Source of the DNA: DASPHG01 sp963748315 | GTDB lineage: Bacteria; Actinomycetota; Thermoleophilia; Solirubrobacterales; Thermoleophilaceae | NCBI GenBank assembly: GCA_963748315.1 | Contig: CAVVIK010000006.1 | Location: 496,001 to 560,000, forward strand | Direction: 5' to 3' | DNA: 64,000 nucleotides | Shown: piece after piece, positions 8,547 through 17,925 of the stretch | How the letters are laid out: the number at the start of each line of letters is the position of its first letter | How positions within the stretch are numbered: position 1 is the first letter of the stretch | The notes under the pieces: model-generated | What the model was told of the DNA's origin: nothing | The model's input: the letters and a program-made list of their open reading frames with translations, nothing else | Databases searched by the model: none | Made by a program: the position numbers and the translations under genes

Positions 8547-9736
8547 CAGCCGTGGTCCTTCGGGTGCGGTTCGTCGCCCTCGTCCACGTGTGCCGCGCCC
8601 GCTTCCGCGAGCTCGTGCGAGATCGCGGGCGCCTCACGCTCCCGCTCGCCTGGATGCGTGTCCGGCGAGCGCTCGTCGACCGTGTACCAGCCCTTCACCT
8701 GCTCGCCGTAGACGTAGATGTCGTCGTACAGCGATGCGAGTTCGGGGAACGGGCTCTTGTCGGCGAACTTGACCGCCTCGTCGACCTTCGCCATCGCCTC
8801 CTCGTCGAGCTTCTCGAGGTCGCCCTCGGAGACGACGCCCTCGTCCATGAGCCGCTTGCCGAAGGTCTCGATCGGGTCGCGCTTGCGCCACTCCTCGACC
8901 TCCTCCTTCGTGCGGTACTCCTCGGGGTCGGCCATCGAGTGGCCGCGGAAGCGGTAGGTCACCGCCTCGACGAGCTGGGGCTTTCGTTCCTCGCGCGCGC
9001 ACTTCACCGCTTCGGCGATCACCGCCTCCGTGTCGAGCACGTCCATCCCGTCGCACTGGCTGCCGGGAACGCCGAACCCCTCGGCCTTCTTCGACAGGTC
9101 GGTGACCGCGGAGTGGCGCTCGAGCGAGGTGCCCATCCCGAACTGGTTGTTGATCACCATGAAGACGACGGGGAGCTTCCACAGCGCGGCCAGGTTCATC
9201 GTCTCGCCGAACGTGCCCTGGTTCGTCGCGCCGTCGCCGAACATGCACAGCATCACGTCGCTCTCTTCGCGGTAGTCGGCGGCGAGCGCGACGCCGGCCG
9301 CCAGCGGCAGGTTGCCGCCCACGATCCCGTAGCCGCCCAGGAAGCGGCGCTCGTAGTCGAACAGGTGCATCGATCCGCCGCGGCCGCCCGAGCAGCCGTC
9401 CTGCTTGCCGAACAGCTCCGCCATGACGGCCTCGGGTGGCGTTCCGCGCGCGATCGCTTGCCCGTGCTCGCGGTACGTCGACATCAGGTAGTCGGTCTCC
9501 TCGAGCGCGTTCGTCGCTCCGACGATCGCGGCCTCCTCGCCGATGCAGAGATGCAGGAAGCCGCCGATCTTCGCCTTGGCGTACATCTCACCCGCGCGCT
9601 CCTCGAAGCGCCGGATCAGCATCATCTTCGCGAGGATCTCGCGGCTCTTCTGCTTGGCCGGCAGCGACCGGTCCTGCTTCCTCCCGCCGCTGTTCGAGCC
9701 GGATTTACGCTTCGTCGTCGAGGCTCGGCTCGCCAT
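8546..9736 (-). CDS. pdhA: Pyruvate-dehydrogenase-type E1 component, alpha subunit
   Basis: Alpha subunit of E1, 396 residues. The thiamine-diphosphate motif is GDGATNQGTFGETMNLAALW, and the phosphorylation-loop region YRFRGHSMADPEEYR is conserved. The N-terminal 35 residues are Lys/Ser-rich and look disordered, and the C-terminal tail is acidic. First gene of the E1-alpha, E1-beta, E2, nucleotidyltransferase run; all junctions overlap or nearly touch. The ATG at 9736 lies 32 bases from a divergent VOC gene, so the promoter must sit in that gap or inside the neighbour. Confidence 0.95.
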   Translation of the reverse strand: MASRASTTKRKSGSNSGGRKQDRSLPAKQKSREILAKMMLIRRFEERAGEMYAKAKIGGFLHLCIGEEAAIVGATNALEETDYLMSTYREHGQAIARGTPPEAVMAELFGKQDGCSGGRGGSMHLFDYERRFLGGYGIVGGNLPLAAGVALAADYREESDVMLCMFGDGATNQGTFGETMNLAALWKLPVVFMVINNQFGMGTSLERHSAVTDLSKKAEGFGVPGSQCDGMDVLDTEAVIAEAVKCAREERKPQLVEAVTYRFRGHSMADPEEYRTKEEVEEWRKRDPIETFGKRLMDEGVVSEGDLEKLDEEAMAKVDEAVKFADKSPFPELASLYDDIYVYGEQVKGWYTVDERSPDTHPGEREREAPAISHELAEAGAAHVDEGDEPHPKDHG

Positions 9737-9768
9737 CGGCCTTGACGTTAGCCGGTTAACTTGAACGC

Positions 9769-10533
9769 ATGCACATCGCGCGCGTCGCCCTGCGGGTATC
9801 GGATGTAGACCGCAGCGCCGACTGGTACGGACGCGTTGTCGGGCTGGCACTGCGCGAGCGCGAAAACGGCCGCGCGACGCTTGGCGCGCCCGGCGACGGC
9901 CCGGCGCTGCTCGAGCTGCGCGCGGCCGAGCAGCCCGGCACCGCGCCCCGTGCGGCGGCCGGCCTCTTCCACACCGCCTTCCGCTACCCGACCCGGGCCC
10001 AGCTCGGTGCGGCGCTGCGGCGGATCGTCAGCGGGCAGGAGTCGTTCACGGGCGCATCCGACCACGCCGTGTCGGAGGCGCTCTACCTCGACGACCCCGA
10101 CGGGATCGGCGTCGAGATCTACCGCGACCGGCCGCGCGAGGAGTGGCCGCCGCCGCGGCCGGGCGACAAGGTCTTCATGACCACCGAGCCGCTCGACGCC
10201 GAGGGCGTGCTCGCTGACGCCGAGGGCGACCTCCCCGACGCCGCCGCGGGAACGGACGTGGGGCACGTGCACTTCAAGGTCGCCGACGTCGAGCAGGCGG
10301 TCGCCTTCTGGACGGAGGAGGTGGGGATGGACGTGATGGCGCGCTATGGCGCGGACGCGGCCTTCATCGCGGACGAGGGCTATCACCATCACGTCGGCGC
10401 GAACAGCTGGTACTCGCGCGGTGCGGAGCTCGAGCCGCAGGACGGCCCCGGCCTCGACCGCGTCGTGATCGCCGGCGCACCCGAGCGCACGCTCACGACG
10501 CCGGACGGCGTCGAGATCGTCTTCGAGCCCTAG
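9769..10533 (+). CDS. VOC-family dioxygenase-like protein (CatE-like)
   Basis: A 254-residue protein made of two vicinal-oxygen-chelate modules (about 1-125 and 160-254), as in Bacillus catechol-2,3-dioxygenase-like CatE. Metal-ligand positions are visible as H2, H69 in FHTAFRY, H165 in VGHVHFKV and the Glu in GVEIVFEP. Substrate unknown. It is divergent from the PDH operon and converges with the DsbA-like gene, overlapping it by four bases. Confidence 0.82.
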   Translation: MHIARVALRVSDVDRSADWYGRVVGLALRERENGRATLGAPGDGPALLELRAAEQPGTAPRAAAGLFHTAFRYPTRAQLGAALRRIVSGQESFTGASDHAVSEALYLDDPDGIGVEIYRDRPREEWPPPRPGDKVFMTTEPLDAEGVLADAEGDLPDAAAGTDVGHVHFKVADVEQAVAFWTEEVGMDVMARYGADAAFIADEGYHHHVGANSWYSRGAELEPQDGPGLDRVVIAGAPERTLTTPDGVEIVFEP

Positions 10534-11130
10534 CTCGCGGCTGCGGCCTCTTCGAGCCGGTCGTCGCCCCAGAAGAGCTCGCCACCCACGGCGATCGTCG
10601 GGACGCCGCGCACGCCCAGCTCGTAGGCCTCGTTCGTCGCTCTCACCAGCTCGTCCTTGACGGTGCGCGACTCGAGTCCCTTCAACAACGCGTTCGGGTG
10701 CAGCTCGCACGCCGCGCCGGCGATCAGGATCGTGTCCTCGTCGAGCGTGCGGCCCGCGGCGAAGATCTGGCGGAAGAGCGCGAGCGAGTAGGCGACCGCT
10801 CGTCCGGAGCCCTTGGCGAACGTCGCCGCGCGGGCGCCCATCACCGAGTAGCTCTCGATCGGCCAGCCGTCGGGCTGCTTCAGCCCCGGCAGTCCGCGTT
10901 CGGCCGCGCGGGCTTCGATTTCGCTCCAGTGGGCATCGTGGTCCTCGCCCTGGTCGAACGACCACGGCCTGCGGCCACTCTGCTTGAGGATGTGCCCGAA
11001 CGAGATCGGCCGCCACTCGGGCACGACCGGCATGACCGAGTTCACGCGCTCCGCGGCGAGGTACGAGTACGGCGAGTAGAAGTCGTAGAAGAAGACCGCA
11101 GCCTGGGCTGGTCGCTCGCCTCCGGCTCAC
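10530..11130 (-). CDS. DsbA-like / 2-hydroxychromene-2-carboxylate isomerase-like protein (frameshifted 5' end)
   Basis: Thioredoxin-fold protein of the HCCA isomerase/DsbA group. The N-terminal strand and active site read FFYDFYSPYSYLAAE, with Ser-Pro-Tyr-Ser replacing CxxC, and the cis-Pro loop is GVRGVPTIAVGG near the C-terminus. The frame holding FFYDF has no start codon before an upstream TGA. A GTG at 11130, four bases after the lpd stop, is in another frame. One extra base between 11097 and 11128 would explain this and give about 199 residues. It probably follows lpd in one transcript. Detoxification or aromatic metabolism is a guess. Confidence 0.75.
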
Positions 11131-11131
11131 T

Positions 11132-12508
11132 TCAGCCATGGATGAGCCAGCCGTCGGCCGCGCGGGCGGCCTCCATGACGGCTTCGGCGAACGTCGGATG
11201 CCCGTGCACGATGCGGGCCACCTCGGGGAAGCCGCCCTCCAGGTCGCGCGCGTTCACGAGCTCCTGGATCAGGTCGGCAGCCTTGACGCTGACGATGTGT
11301 CCGCCCAGGAGCTCGCCGTACTTCTTGTCGCCGACGATCTTGATGATGCCGGTGCGGTCGCCGTAGACGATCGGCGCGCCGACGGCGCCGAGCGGAACCT
11401 TGCCGACCACGACGTCGTGACCGGCCTCCTTCGCCTCCTTCTCCGTCATGCCGAAGCTCGCGACCTGCGGATGGCAGAACGTGATCGCGGGGATGAAGTC
11501 GTACGCGAGCGGGTGCGGGTCGTTCCCGGCGGCGTCCTCGACCGCGATGATGCCCTCGTCCGAGGCCTTGTGCGCCAGCGCCGGGCCAGGCACGAGGTCG
11601 CCGATCGCGTAGACGTTCTCGGCCGAGGTCTTGAGGCGCTCGTCGACCGCGACGAGCCCGTTGTCCTCGGTCTTGACACCCGCCTTGTCGAGCCCGAGGT
11701 CCTCGACGTCGGGACCGCGGCCGGCGGCGATGCACAGGTAGTCGAACTCGCGCGTGTCGCCGCCGTAGGTCACCTTCACCGACGACTTGCCGGCCTCGGC
11801 GCCCTCGACCTTCGCGTCCGTGACGATCTCGATGTTCTGCTTCTTCAGCTCGCGGGTCGCGTGGCGCGCGATCTCCTCGTCCTCGAGCGGAAGGATCTGC
11901 GGCAGCGCCTCGAGCAGCACGACCTCGGTGCCCATGCGACCGAAGGCGCTCGCGATCTCGGTCCCGGACGCCCCGGCGCCGATCACCGCGAGCCGCTTGG
12001 GCTGCTCGGACAGATGCCAGCAGGCGGCCGTGTCGAGGATGCGGTCGCCGAACTCGAGGTCGAGTAGCGGCTTCGACACCGAGCCCGTGGCGAGCACCAC
12101 CTTGCCGGCCTCGATCTCGTTCCCGTCGAAGCTGCCGCCCACGACGACATTCCCGTCGTCGGTCAGCGAGCCGTGGCCCTCGATGACGTCGATCTTGTTC
12201 TTCTTGAACAGCCCGGCCACGCCGCCCGTGAGCGTCTCGACCACCTTGTCGCGGTGAGCGCGGACCTTGGTGAAGTCGAGCGTGACGCCCTTCGCGGTCA
12301 CGCCGAACTGCTCGCCGTGCAGCGTCTCCGAGTACACCTCCGCGACCCGGAGCATCGCCTTCGCCGGGATGCAGGCGTAGTTGAGGCAGCGCCCGCCGAC
12401 CTTGTCCTTCTCGACGACGGCGGTCTTCATCCCAAGTTGGGCCGCGCGGATCGCGGCCACGTAGCCGCCGGGTCCCGATCCGATGACTACGCAGTCGTAC
12501 TCGGCCAT
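11132..12508 (-). CDS. lpd: Dihydrolipoamide dehydrogenase (E3)
   Basis: FAD/NAD disulfide oxidoreductase that reoxidises dihydrolipoyl groups of E2. About 458 residues: FAD-binding GSGPGGYVAAIRAAQLG, the redox pair in RCLNYACIPAK (CxxxxC), NAD-binding GAGASGTEIASAFGRMG, and the C-terminal HGHPTFAEAVMEA with the catalytic His-Glu dyad. The pocket around the redox disulfide is slightly unusual (NYA where most have NVG). It belongs with the E1/E2 genes although two unrelated genes separate them. The ATG at 12508 is chosen; a GTG four codons upstream is also possible. Confidence 0.95.
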   Translation of the reverse strand: MAEYDCVVIGSGPGGYVAAIRAAQLGMKTAVVEKDKVGGRCLNYACIPAKAMLRVAEVYSETLHGEQFGVTAKGVTLDFTKVRAHRDKVVETLTGGVAGLFKKNKIDVIEGHGSLTDDGNVVVGGSFDGNEIEAGKVVLATGSVSKPLLDLEFGDRILDTAACWHLSEQPKRLAVIGAGASGTEIASAFGRMGTEVVLLEALPQILPLEDEEIARHATRELKKQNIEIVTDAKVEGAEAGKSSVKVTYGGDTREFDYLCIAAGRGPDVEDLGLDKAGVKTEDNGLVAVDERLKTSAENVYAIGDLVPGPALAHKASDEGIIAVEDAAGNDPHPLAYDFIPAITFCHPQVASFGMTEKEAKEAGHDVVVGKVPLGAVGAPIVYGDRTGIIKIVGDKKYGELLGGHIVSVKAADLIQELVNARDLEGGFPEVARIVHGHPTFAEAVMEAARAADGWLIHG

Positions 12509-12521
12509 GCGGTTCGCCACC

Positions 12522-13019
12522 CTACTGATCGCGGGTCGGCATCTGGATTCGCGCCATCGCCTTGACCATGAACCAGAACAGGGTTCCCGCGGACGCGACG
12601 ATCGCCAACGCGAGGAGCAGGGCCCAGACGCTGGCCGCCGTCATCGCGAAGAGCGAGAACACGAGGATCACGAGCCCCAGCAGGGCCTGCATCCCGAGCA
12701 CGGCCCAGTAGCGAACGCGCCACATGCCCCATGCCGCGGTCAGCATGAGCGCACCGAACAAGAGCGCGCCGGCGTTCGCGTCCTCGCCGCGGATGTCGAC
12801 GCCCGCGATGTACAGCCCGAGGTTCGACAGGCCGAGCGCCGCCGCGACGATCGCGCCGATGGTGACTGGAACCGGCCGCTCGCCCGGCTTGAGCGGCACG
12901 AGCGCGGCGCGCGCCGCTGCGTCCTTCTGCTCGGAGCGCGACGGCGGTCGCGGCTCCTGCGGCTGCGTTTCCGTCGCGGCTGCACGCTGGCGCCGCTTGC
13001 GCTTCTGCCTATTCGACAT
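12522..13019 (-). CDS. Four-helix membrane protein of unknown function
   Basis: A 165-residue protein with a basic, disordered N-terminus (about 1-45, opening MSNRQKRKRRQR) and four hydrophobic segments, near residues 52-71, 78-96, 103-123 and 127-149. No family recognised. It overlaps the end of thiE by 11 bases and precedes lpd by 13, so it is probably co-transcribed with them. A role tied to either neighbour cannot be inferred. Confidence 0.75.
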   Translation of the reverse strand: MSNRQKRKRRQRAAATETQPQEPRPPSRSEQKDAAARAALVPLKPGERPVPVTIGAIVAAALGLSNLGLYIAGVDIRGEDANAGALLFGALMLTAAWGMWRVRYWAVLGMQALLGLVILVFSLFAMTAASVWALLLALAIVASAGTLFWFMVKAMARIQMPTRDQ

Positions 13020-13650
13020 TGGCGGGCGCCTCCTCCAGCGCCGTGCGCAGCCCGGCCGCCGCGACGCGCGGCTCCGGTGCGTCGCGGATGGCGCGCACCA
13101 CGACGACGCGCGTCGCTCCGGCGGCGGCAACCTCGGTCACGTTCTTCCCGTCGATGCCGCCGATGGCGAACCACGGCCGGTCGGCCACGCCGGCCGCGTG
13201 CCGGACGAGCTCGAGGCCGACCGCCGGGTAGTCCGGCTTCGTGGGCGTTGCGTACACCGGCCCGACGCACACGTAGTCGGCGCCCGTCTCGAGTGCTGCG
13301 GCGAGCTGCTCGCGCGAATGCGTCGAGACCCCGATCAGAAGCTCCGGTCCGACCCGCTCGCGCACGCGGGCGACAGGCTCGTCCTCCTGCCCCACGTGCA
13401 CGCCGTCCGCGCCGGCCGCGACCGCCAGATCGGGCCGGTCGTTCAGGACGAAGAGCGCGCCGTGCTCCGTGCACAGAGCGCGAAAGGTTGCGGCGGCGGC
13501 CAGGATCTCATCGTCCGGCGCGTCCTTCTCGCGCAGCTGGAGCACGTCCACACCGCCCGCGAGCGCCTCGCGGAGAGCGTGCTCTTCGGTGCTCGCATCG
13601 GTGACGAAATAGAGGCGCGCGCCGGCGAGTCGCGCCTTGGTGGCCGCCAT
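13009..13650 (-). CDS. thiE: Thiamine-phosphate synthase
   Basis: Joins HMP-diphosphate and the thiazole phosphate to form thiamine phosphate. The 213-residue TIM barrel shows LYFVTDAS, VDVLQLREKD, LFVLNDRPDLAVAAGADGVHVGQED, the GVSTHS loop, CVGPVYATPTKPD and IGGIDGKNV, all ThiE landmarks. It ends by overlapping the next membrane-protein gene. The other thiamine genes in the window (thiO-thiS, thiG) are on the opposite strand downstream of a TPP riboswitch; none is evident before thiE. Confidence 0.95.
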   Translation of the reverse strand: MAATKARLAGARLYFVTDASTEEHALREALAGGVDVLQLREKDAPDDEILAAAATFRALCTEHGALFVLNDRPDLAVAAGADGVHVGQEDEPVARVRERVGPELLIGVSTHSREQLAAALETGADYVCVGPVYATPTKPDYPAVGLELVRHAAGVADRPWFAIGGIDGKNVTEVAAAGATRVVVVRAIRDAPEPRVAAAGLRTALEEAPANVE

Positions 13651-13667
13651 GCGCTGAATGTAGATGA

Positions 13668-15195
13668 CTAGCGGCGGACGGCCTTCAGCTTGATGCTCGT
13701 GCGCCCGCCGGACTTGAAGCGGTACTTGCGCTTGCCGGCACCGGACACGCGGAAGTTCTTCTTGAAGTAGCCCCGCTTCTTGGTCGTGGCGGTTCCGAGC
13801 TTGCGCCACTTCCCCCCGCGGCGCGACTGAATCGTGATCTGGCGTCCGGCGCCGGCCGCCCGGACCCCGCCCCACACCTCGATCTTGCGCCCGCGTCCCT
13901 TCCGGACGAAGAACGGCAGCCGGTAGGCGTTGTAGACGCCCGGCTTTGCCTTGCCGCCGTGGAACCGCAGCCCGGTCTGAAAGCCGCTCCTGTCCTGCTC
14001 GTCGCGAAGCAGGTAGTGGGAGTACGACGCCACATGCGGGTTGCGCCATGCGAGCCATTCGCTCAACCCCATGAAGCCGGGGACCTTGCCGATCGGCGTC
14101 ATGAAGAAGTCGGGCGGGTTGGTCTGGTAGCCGAACTCGGTGAGCCAGACCTTCATGCGCGGATGCTCGAGCCGGTTCTTGCGGCCCAGCTTCCTGAGTG
14201 TCTTGACGAGCCGGTTCAGGTAGGCGATCGGGACGTCGTCGCGATGTTCGGGCCTCACGTTGGGCCCGCCGGCGAGCGTGTACGGATGGTGCGCGAGCCC
14301 GTCGCCGGGGAGCGCGCTTGAAGTTGTCACAGCCGCGCTTGCGTGCCTGCTTGCCGCGGAACGGCCGGAAGCGCCGGTTGACGCATGCCATCTCGCGGAT
14401 GAACTCGAGCGGGCGGATCCGGTTGTCGGCGGCGCCGTACGGGACGAGCTCGCCGATCAGATAGGTGTCGCTCCCGTGACCGCTCGCCGACAACCCGGCG
14501 TCGGCCGCGTTGACGAGCCGGCGGTAGTGATGCGGCGCGTAAGGGCGGCCCTTCACATGCTGAGGCGAGAGCCAGTTGCCCAGGTTGGGCTCGTTCCAGG
14601 CCGACCAGAGGTTGACCCGGGGAAGGCCGGTCCCCGCCTGAGCCGGCGATGCCTGCGCGGGCAGCGGCAGCGGGAGGTCGGGGTCGTCGGGAGGCGGCGG
14701 TCCCGGCGTGTCGCCCACCCCCGCCGCGGCGTAGGAGCCCGAGTAGCGCGTGCCGACCGCCTTCACGAACTTGCGGAACTCGCCGACGTCGGGGCGCTTC
14801 GACCCGGCGATGCCTCCCGACCCGGAGGCCCAGTCGGGCGCGAGCGCGCCGAGCATGAGCATTACCCGCATCCCGCGCGCCTGCGCGTCGCGGATCAGGT
14901 CGTCGTACGGCGCCCACGCGGCCGCCGAGTAGTCGGCGGGGTCGGCGCCGTCGAAGCCCGCGGGCTTCTGGTTGCCGCCGGGGGCGAGCGTGCGCCAGTT
15001 CGCCGTGACCTTGAGCACGTCGACACCGAGGCCGTCGATCTCGTTCAACGCCGCGGTGCGCGCGTCGTTGCCCGAGCCACGCAGGACGAAGTCGTCCTGG
15101 AACATCGAGACCTGCCCCTTGTTAGCGAGCGCAGGGACGGCCAGCGCGGCGAGCGCCACGACTGCGAAGACGGCTGTGAGTGCGCGTTTGAGCAT
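13668..15195 (-). CDS. Secreted glycoside-hydrolase-like protein (frameshifted)
   Basis: Cellulase/GH39-like (beta/alpha)8 protein with a signal peptide (MLKRALTAVFAVVALAALAVPALA). The proposed acid/base Glu is in LWSAWNEPNLGNWLS and the proposed nucleophile Glu in KVWLTEFGYQTNPPD. A C-terminal beta-rich, Lys/Arg-rich module (about 420-508) follows. The two glutamates lie in different frames: one extra base near 14321, between GCDNFK and ALPGDG, breaks the gene. Corrected length is about 508 residues. Because the active site spans the shift, it is either a recent pseudogene or, more likely here, an assembly error. Confidence 0.78.
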
Positions 15196-15280
15196 GAAAA
15201 ACGGGGCCTGCGAGCCCCAGTAACCAGCCAGAACTACCCTGGTTGCGGTGCGCGGAAAACCTCGCGCTACGATTGCCACG

Positions 15281-15371
15281 AGCTACGGGAGCTCGGTGAA
15301 CCGGGCTGAGAGGGCGGCTGGACTGCCGCCGACCGTCGAACCTGATCCGGGTAATGCCGGCGCAGAGGAGC
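15281..15371 (+). promoter_or_regulatory. TPP riboswitch
   Basis: Thiamine-diphosphate aptamer ahead of thiO. The hallmark CTGAGA sits at 15306-15311 and the second conserved block, ACCTGATCCGGGTAATGCCGG, runs from about 15340 to 15360. A GC-rich helix with GGCGG/CCGCC arms lies between them. The GAGGAG ribosome-binding site (15365-15370) directly follows the aptamer, three bases before the thiO ATG, so ligand binding probably blocks translation initiation. Confidence 0.93.
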
Positions 15372-15372
15372 G

Positions 15373-16668
15373 ATGAGCGTACCTCTTCCAGACAATCCGA
15401 AGGACGTCGCCGTTGTAGGCGGCGGAATCGTGGGTCTCGCGTGCGCGTGGTACGCGGCTCGGCGCGGCATGTCCGTGGTCGTCCTCGAGCGGGACGAGCT
15501 CGGCGGTGGCGCCTCCGGTGTCGCGGCCGGCATGCTCGCGCCCGTCACCGAGGCGGACTTCGGCGAGGACGAGCTGCTCGAGCTGAACCTCGCCGCCGTG
15601 GAGCGCTGGCCGGCCTTCGCCGCGGAGCTCGCCACAGTGTCGGGGGTCAGCACCGGCTTTCGCGAGACCGGCGCGCTCGTGGTCGCCACCGACCGCGACG
15701 ACGCCGAGGAGCTCCAGCGCCTCGTGGAGCTGCACGCTGCACTCGGACTGCCGTCGCGCTGGGTCGGGCCGCGCGACGCGCGTGCGCTGGAGCCGGGTTT
15801 GTCCCCGCGCGTGCACGGAGCAATCCACGCACCGCGCGATCATCAGGCCGACCCGGCCGCGACAGTGCGCGCGCTCGCGGCGGCGTGCCGCCGCGAGGGA
15901 GTCGAGCTGCGCGAGCACGTCGAGGTCGCCGAGCTGGTGCGCGCCGGCGGAGCGGTGACCGGCGTCGCGACCGCGACCGAGGAGGTGCCCGCTCGCACCG
16001 TGGTCGTCGCCGCCGGGGCCTGGAGCGGCGGCATCGCGCCCGACGCGCCCCCAATCCGCCCCGTGAAGGGACAGATCGCCTCGCTGCGCGCATCCGACCC
16101 CGCTCTTGCGCCGGCACACGTCGTGCGGACGCCGCGCTGCTACCTGCTCTCGCGCGAGGATGGCCGAGTGGTGCTCGGCGCGACCGTCGAGGAGCGCGGC
16201 TTCGATACGAGCACCACTGCCGACGGCGTCTTCCGGCTGCTCGAGGCAGCGCGCGAGGTCCTGCCGGACGTGGGCGAGCTCGAGTGGACCGGTGTCCGAG
16301 CGGGTCTGCGCCCCGGCACTCCCGACAACCTGCCGGTCGTCGGACCCGGCAGCGTGGACGGCCTCGTCTGGGCCACGGGCCACTACCGCAACGGCGTGCT
16401 GCTCGCCCCGCTCACCGGAGAAACCGTCGCGAGCATCCTCACCGGCGCAGAGGTATCGCGAGTGAGGATCGTGCTGAACGGCGAGCCACGCGAGTTGCGC
16501 GACGAAGCGACCGTCGCCGAGGCCGTGGACGCGAGCGGCGCCCCCGAGTCGCGTGACGGCGTGGCGGTCGCCGTGGACGGCGAGGTCGTTCCGCGCAGCC
16601 GCTGGGACGACCGCCCGCTAGCCGAGGGCGACCAGGTCGAGGTTCTGCAGGCGGTGCAGGGTGGCTGA
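15373..16668 (+). CDS. thiO-thiS: Glycine oxidase ThiO fused to sulfur-carrier ThiS
   Basis: Two thiazole-synthesis proteins in one 431-residue frame. Residues 1 to about 362 are an FAD-dependent glycine oxidase: dinucleotide-binding VVGGGIVGLACAWYAARRG, then GVRAGLRPGTPDNLPVVG and the C-terminal GHYRNGVLLAPLTGE. Residues from about 364 are a complete ThiS ubiquitin-fold carrier, starting VRIVLNGEPRELRD and ending in the Gly-Gly that ThiF adenylates. ThiO makes the imine from glycine; ThiS carries the sulfur to ThiG. A GTGA sequence lies at the domain junction, so a one-base error could have merged two overlapping genes. Controlled by the TPP riboswitch. Confidence 0.92.
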   Translation: MSVPLPDNPKDVAVVGGGIVGLACAWYAARRGMSVVVLERDELGGGASGVAAGMLAPVTEADFGEDELLELNLAAVERWPAFAAELATVSGVSTGFRETGALVVATDRDDAEELQRLVELHAALGLPSRWVGPRDARALEPGLSPRVHGAIHAPRDHQADPAATVRALAAACRREGVELREHVEVAELVRAGGAVTGVATATEEVPARTVVVAAGAWSGGIAPDAPPIRPVKGQIASLRASDPALAPAHVVRTPRCYLLSREDGRVVLGATVEERGFDTSTTADGVFRLLEAAREVLPDVGELEWTGVRAGLRPGTPDNLPVVGPGSVDGLVWATGHYRNGVLLAPLTGETVASILTGAEVSRVRIVLNGEPRELRDEATVAEAVDASGAPESRDGVAVAVDGEVVPRSRWDDRPLAEGDQVEVLQAVQGG

Positions 16669-17434
16669 GCCGCTCACGATCGCCGGTCGCGAGCTCGGTT
16701 CGCGTCTCATCATCGGGACGGGCGGGTTCCGCAGCCTCGACACGCTCCGCCGTGCCGTCGCGGAGTCGGGCGCCGAGATAGCGACCGTGGCGCTCCGGCG
16801 CGTAGACCCGTCCGCCGAGGGGTCCGTGCTCGACGTCCTGCGGGACGAGGGCCTGTTCGTACTTCCTAACACCGCCGGCTGCTTCACCGCCCGCGATGCG
16901 GTCACGACCGCACGCCTCGGCCGCGAGGCGCTAGGGACGGACTGGGTCAAGCTCGAGGTGATCGGCGACGACAAGACCCTTCTGCCCGATCCCGCGGAGC
17001 TGCTCGATGCTGCCGAGACGCTCGTCGGGGAGGGCTTCACCGTGCTTCCGTACACGAGCGACGACCCGGTCCTGGCCCAGCGGCTCGAGTCGGCCGGCTG
17101 CGCGGCGGTGATGCCCCTCGGCTCGCCGATCGGCAGCGGGATGGGGATCCGCAACCCCTACAACCTCCGCCTCATCGTCGAGAGCGCGACCGTGCCGGTG
17201 ATCCTCGACGCCGGCATCGGGACGGCCTCGGATGCGACGCTGGCGATGGAGCTCGGCTGCGACGGCATCCTCTTGGCGAGCGCGATCTCCCGTGCCGAGG
17301 ATCCGCTCGCGATGGCGCGCGCCATGCGGCTGGCGGTCGAGGCGGGCGCGCTCGCGCGCGCGGCCGGCCGGATACCGCGGCGCCTCTACGCCGAGGCCTC
17401 GAGCCCGCTGGAGGGCGTGGCGGAGCTGACGTGA
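16661..17434 (+). CDS. thiG: Thiazole synthase
   Basis: Condenses DXP, dehydroglycine and ThiS-thiocarboxylate into the thiazole phosphate. The 257-residue barrel has LIIGTGGFRSLDTL, the WVKLEVIGDDKTLLPD segment with the Schiff-base lysine, VMPLGSPIGSG and DAGIGTASDA. The GTG start overlaps the end of the ThiO-ThiS frame by eight bases, so the carrier and synthase are made together. Same riboswitch-controlled transcript. Confidence 0.96.
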   Translation: MAEPLTIAGRELGSRLIIGTGGFRSLDTLRRAVAESGAEIATVALRRVDPSAEGSVLDVLRDEGLFVLPNTAGCFTARDAVTTARLGREALGTDWVKLEVIGDDKTLLPDPAELLDAAETLVGEGFTVLPYTSDDPVLAQRLESAGCAAVMPLGSPIGSGMGIRNPYNLRLIVESATVPVILDAGIGTASDATLAMELGCDGILLASAISRAEDPLAMARAMRLAVEAGALARAAGRIPRRLYAEASSPLEGVAELT

Positions 17435-17913
17435 AGCCCGGGCAGCTCGAGACGCTCGCGCCGGATTCCCTGGCCGACCGCTGGCTCGACGCCTGGATGA
17501 CGGGCCGGTTCGCGTCGGTCTGCGCCGTCGACGTCCACTACGAGGACCCGGCCACGCGCGAACCGATCACCGGCCTCGGGCCGCTCGAGGCGCACGCCCG
17601 GATGCTGCACGACGCCTTCCCGGATCTGCGGCTCGAGCGCACCGGCCCGCGCGTCGGCGACGAGCACTACGCCTGCGTTCCCTGGCGCGCTGCGGGCACG
17701 CATCAAGGCCAGTTAGGCGCTCTGCCGGGCAGCAACCGCTTCGTCACCCTCCACGGCGTCCACTTCGTGGAGCTCGCCGACAATCGCGTCCGGCGCGCGC
17801 GCGGGTTCTTCGACCTCTACGACGCCGGCATCCAGCTCGGTCTCCTGCCGGGGCGCGGCAGCCTCAGCGAGACCGCGCTGCTGTTCCTGCGCGGCTTCGG
17901 CCTCAGGCGCTAG
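17431..17913 (+). CDS. SnoaL-like / ester-cyclase-like protein
   Basis: A 160-residue NTF2-fold protein of the SnoaL-like type: VDVHYEDPATREPITGLGPLEAHARMLHDAFPDLRLE matches the helix-strand opening of the family, and GVHFVELADNRVRRARGFFDLYD its later strands. The GTG overlaps the thiG stop as GTGA, so it is translated from the thiamine transcript. No link to thiamine synthesis is known to me, so function stays open. Confidence 0.75.
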   Translation: MKPGQLETLAPDSLADRWLDAWMTGRFASVCAVDVHYEDPATREPITGLGPLEAHARMLHDAFPDLRLERTGPRVGDEHYACVPWRAAGTHQGQLGALPGSNRFVTLHGVHFVELADNRVRRARGFFDLYDAGIQLGLLPGRGSLSETALLFLRGFGLRR

Positions 17914-17925
17914 GAGCGCGCGAAG

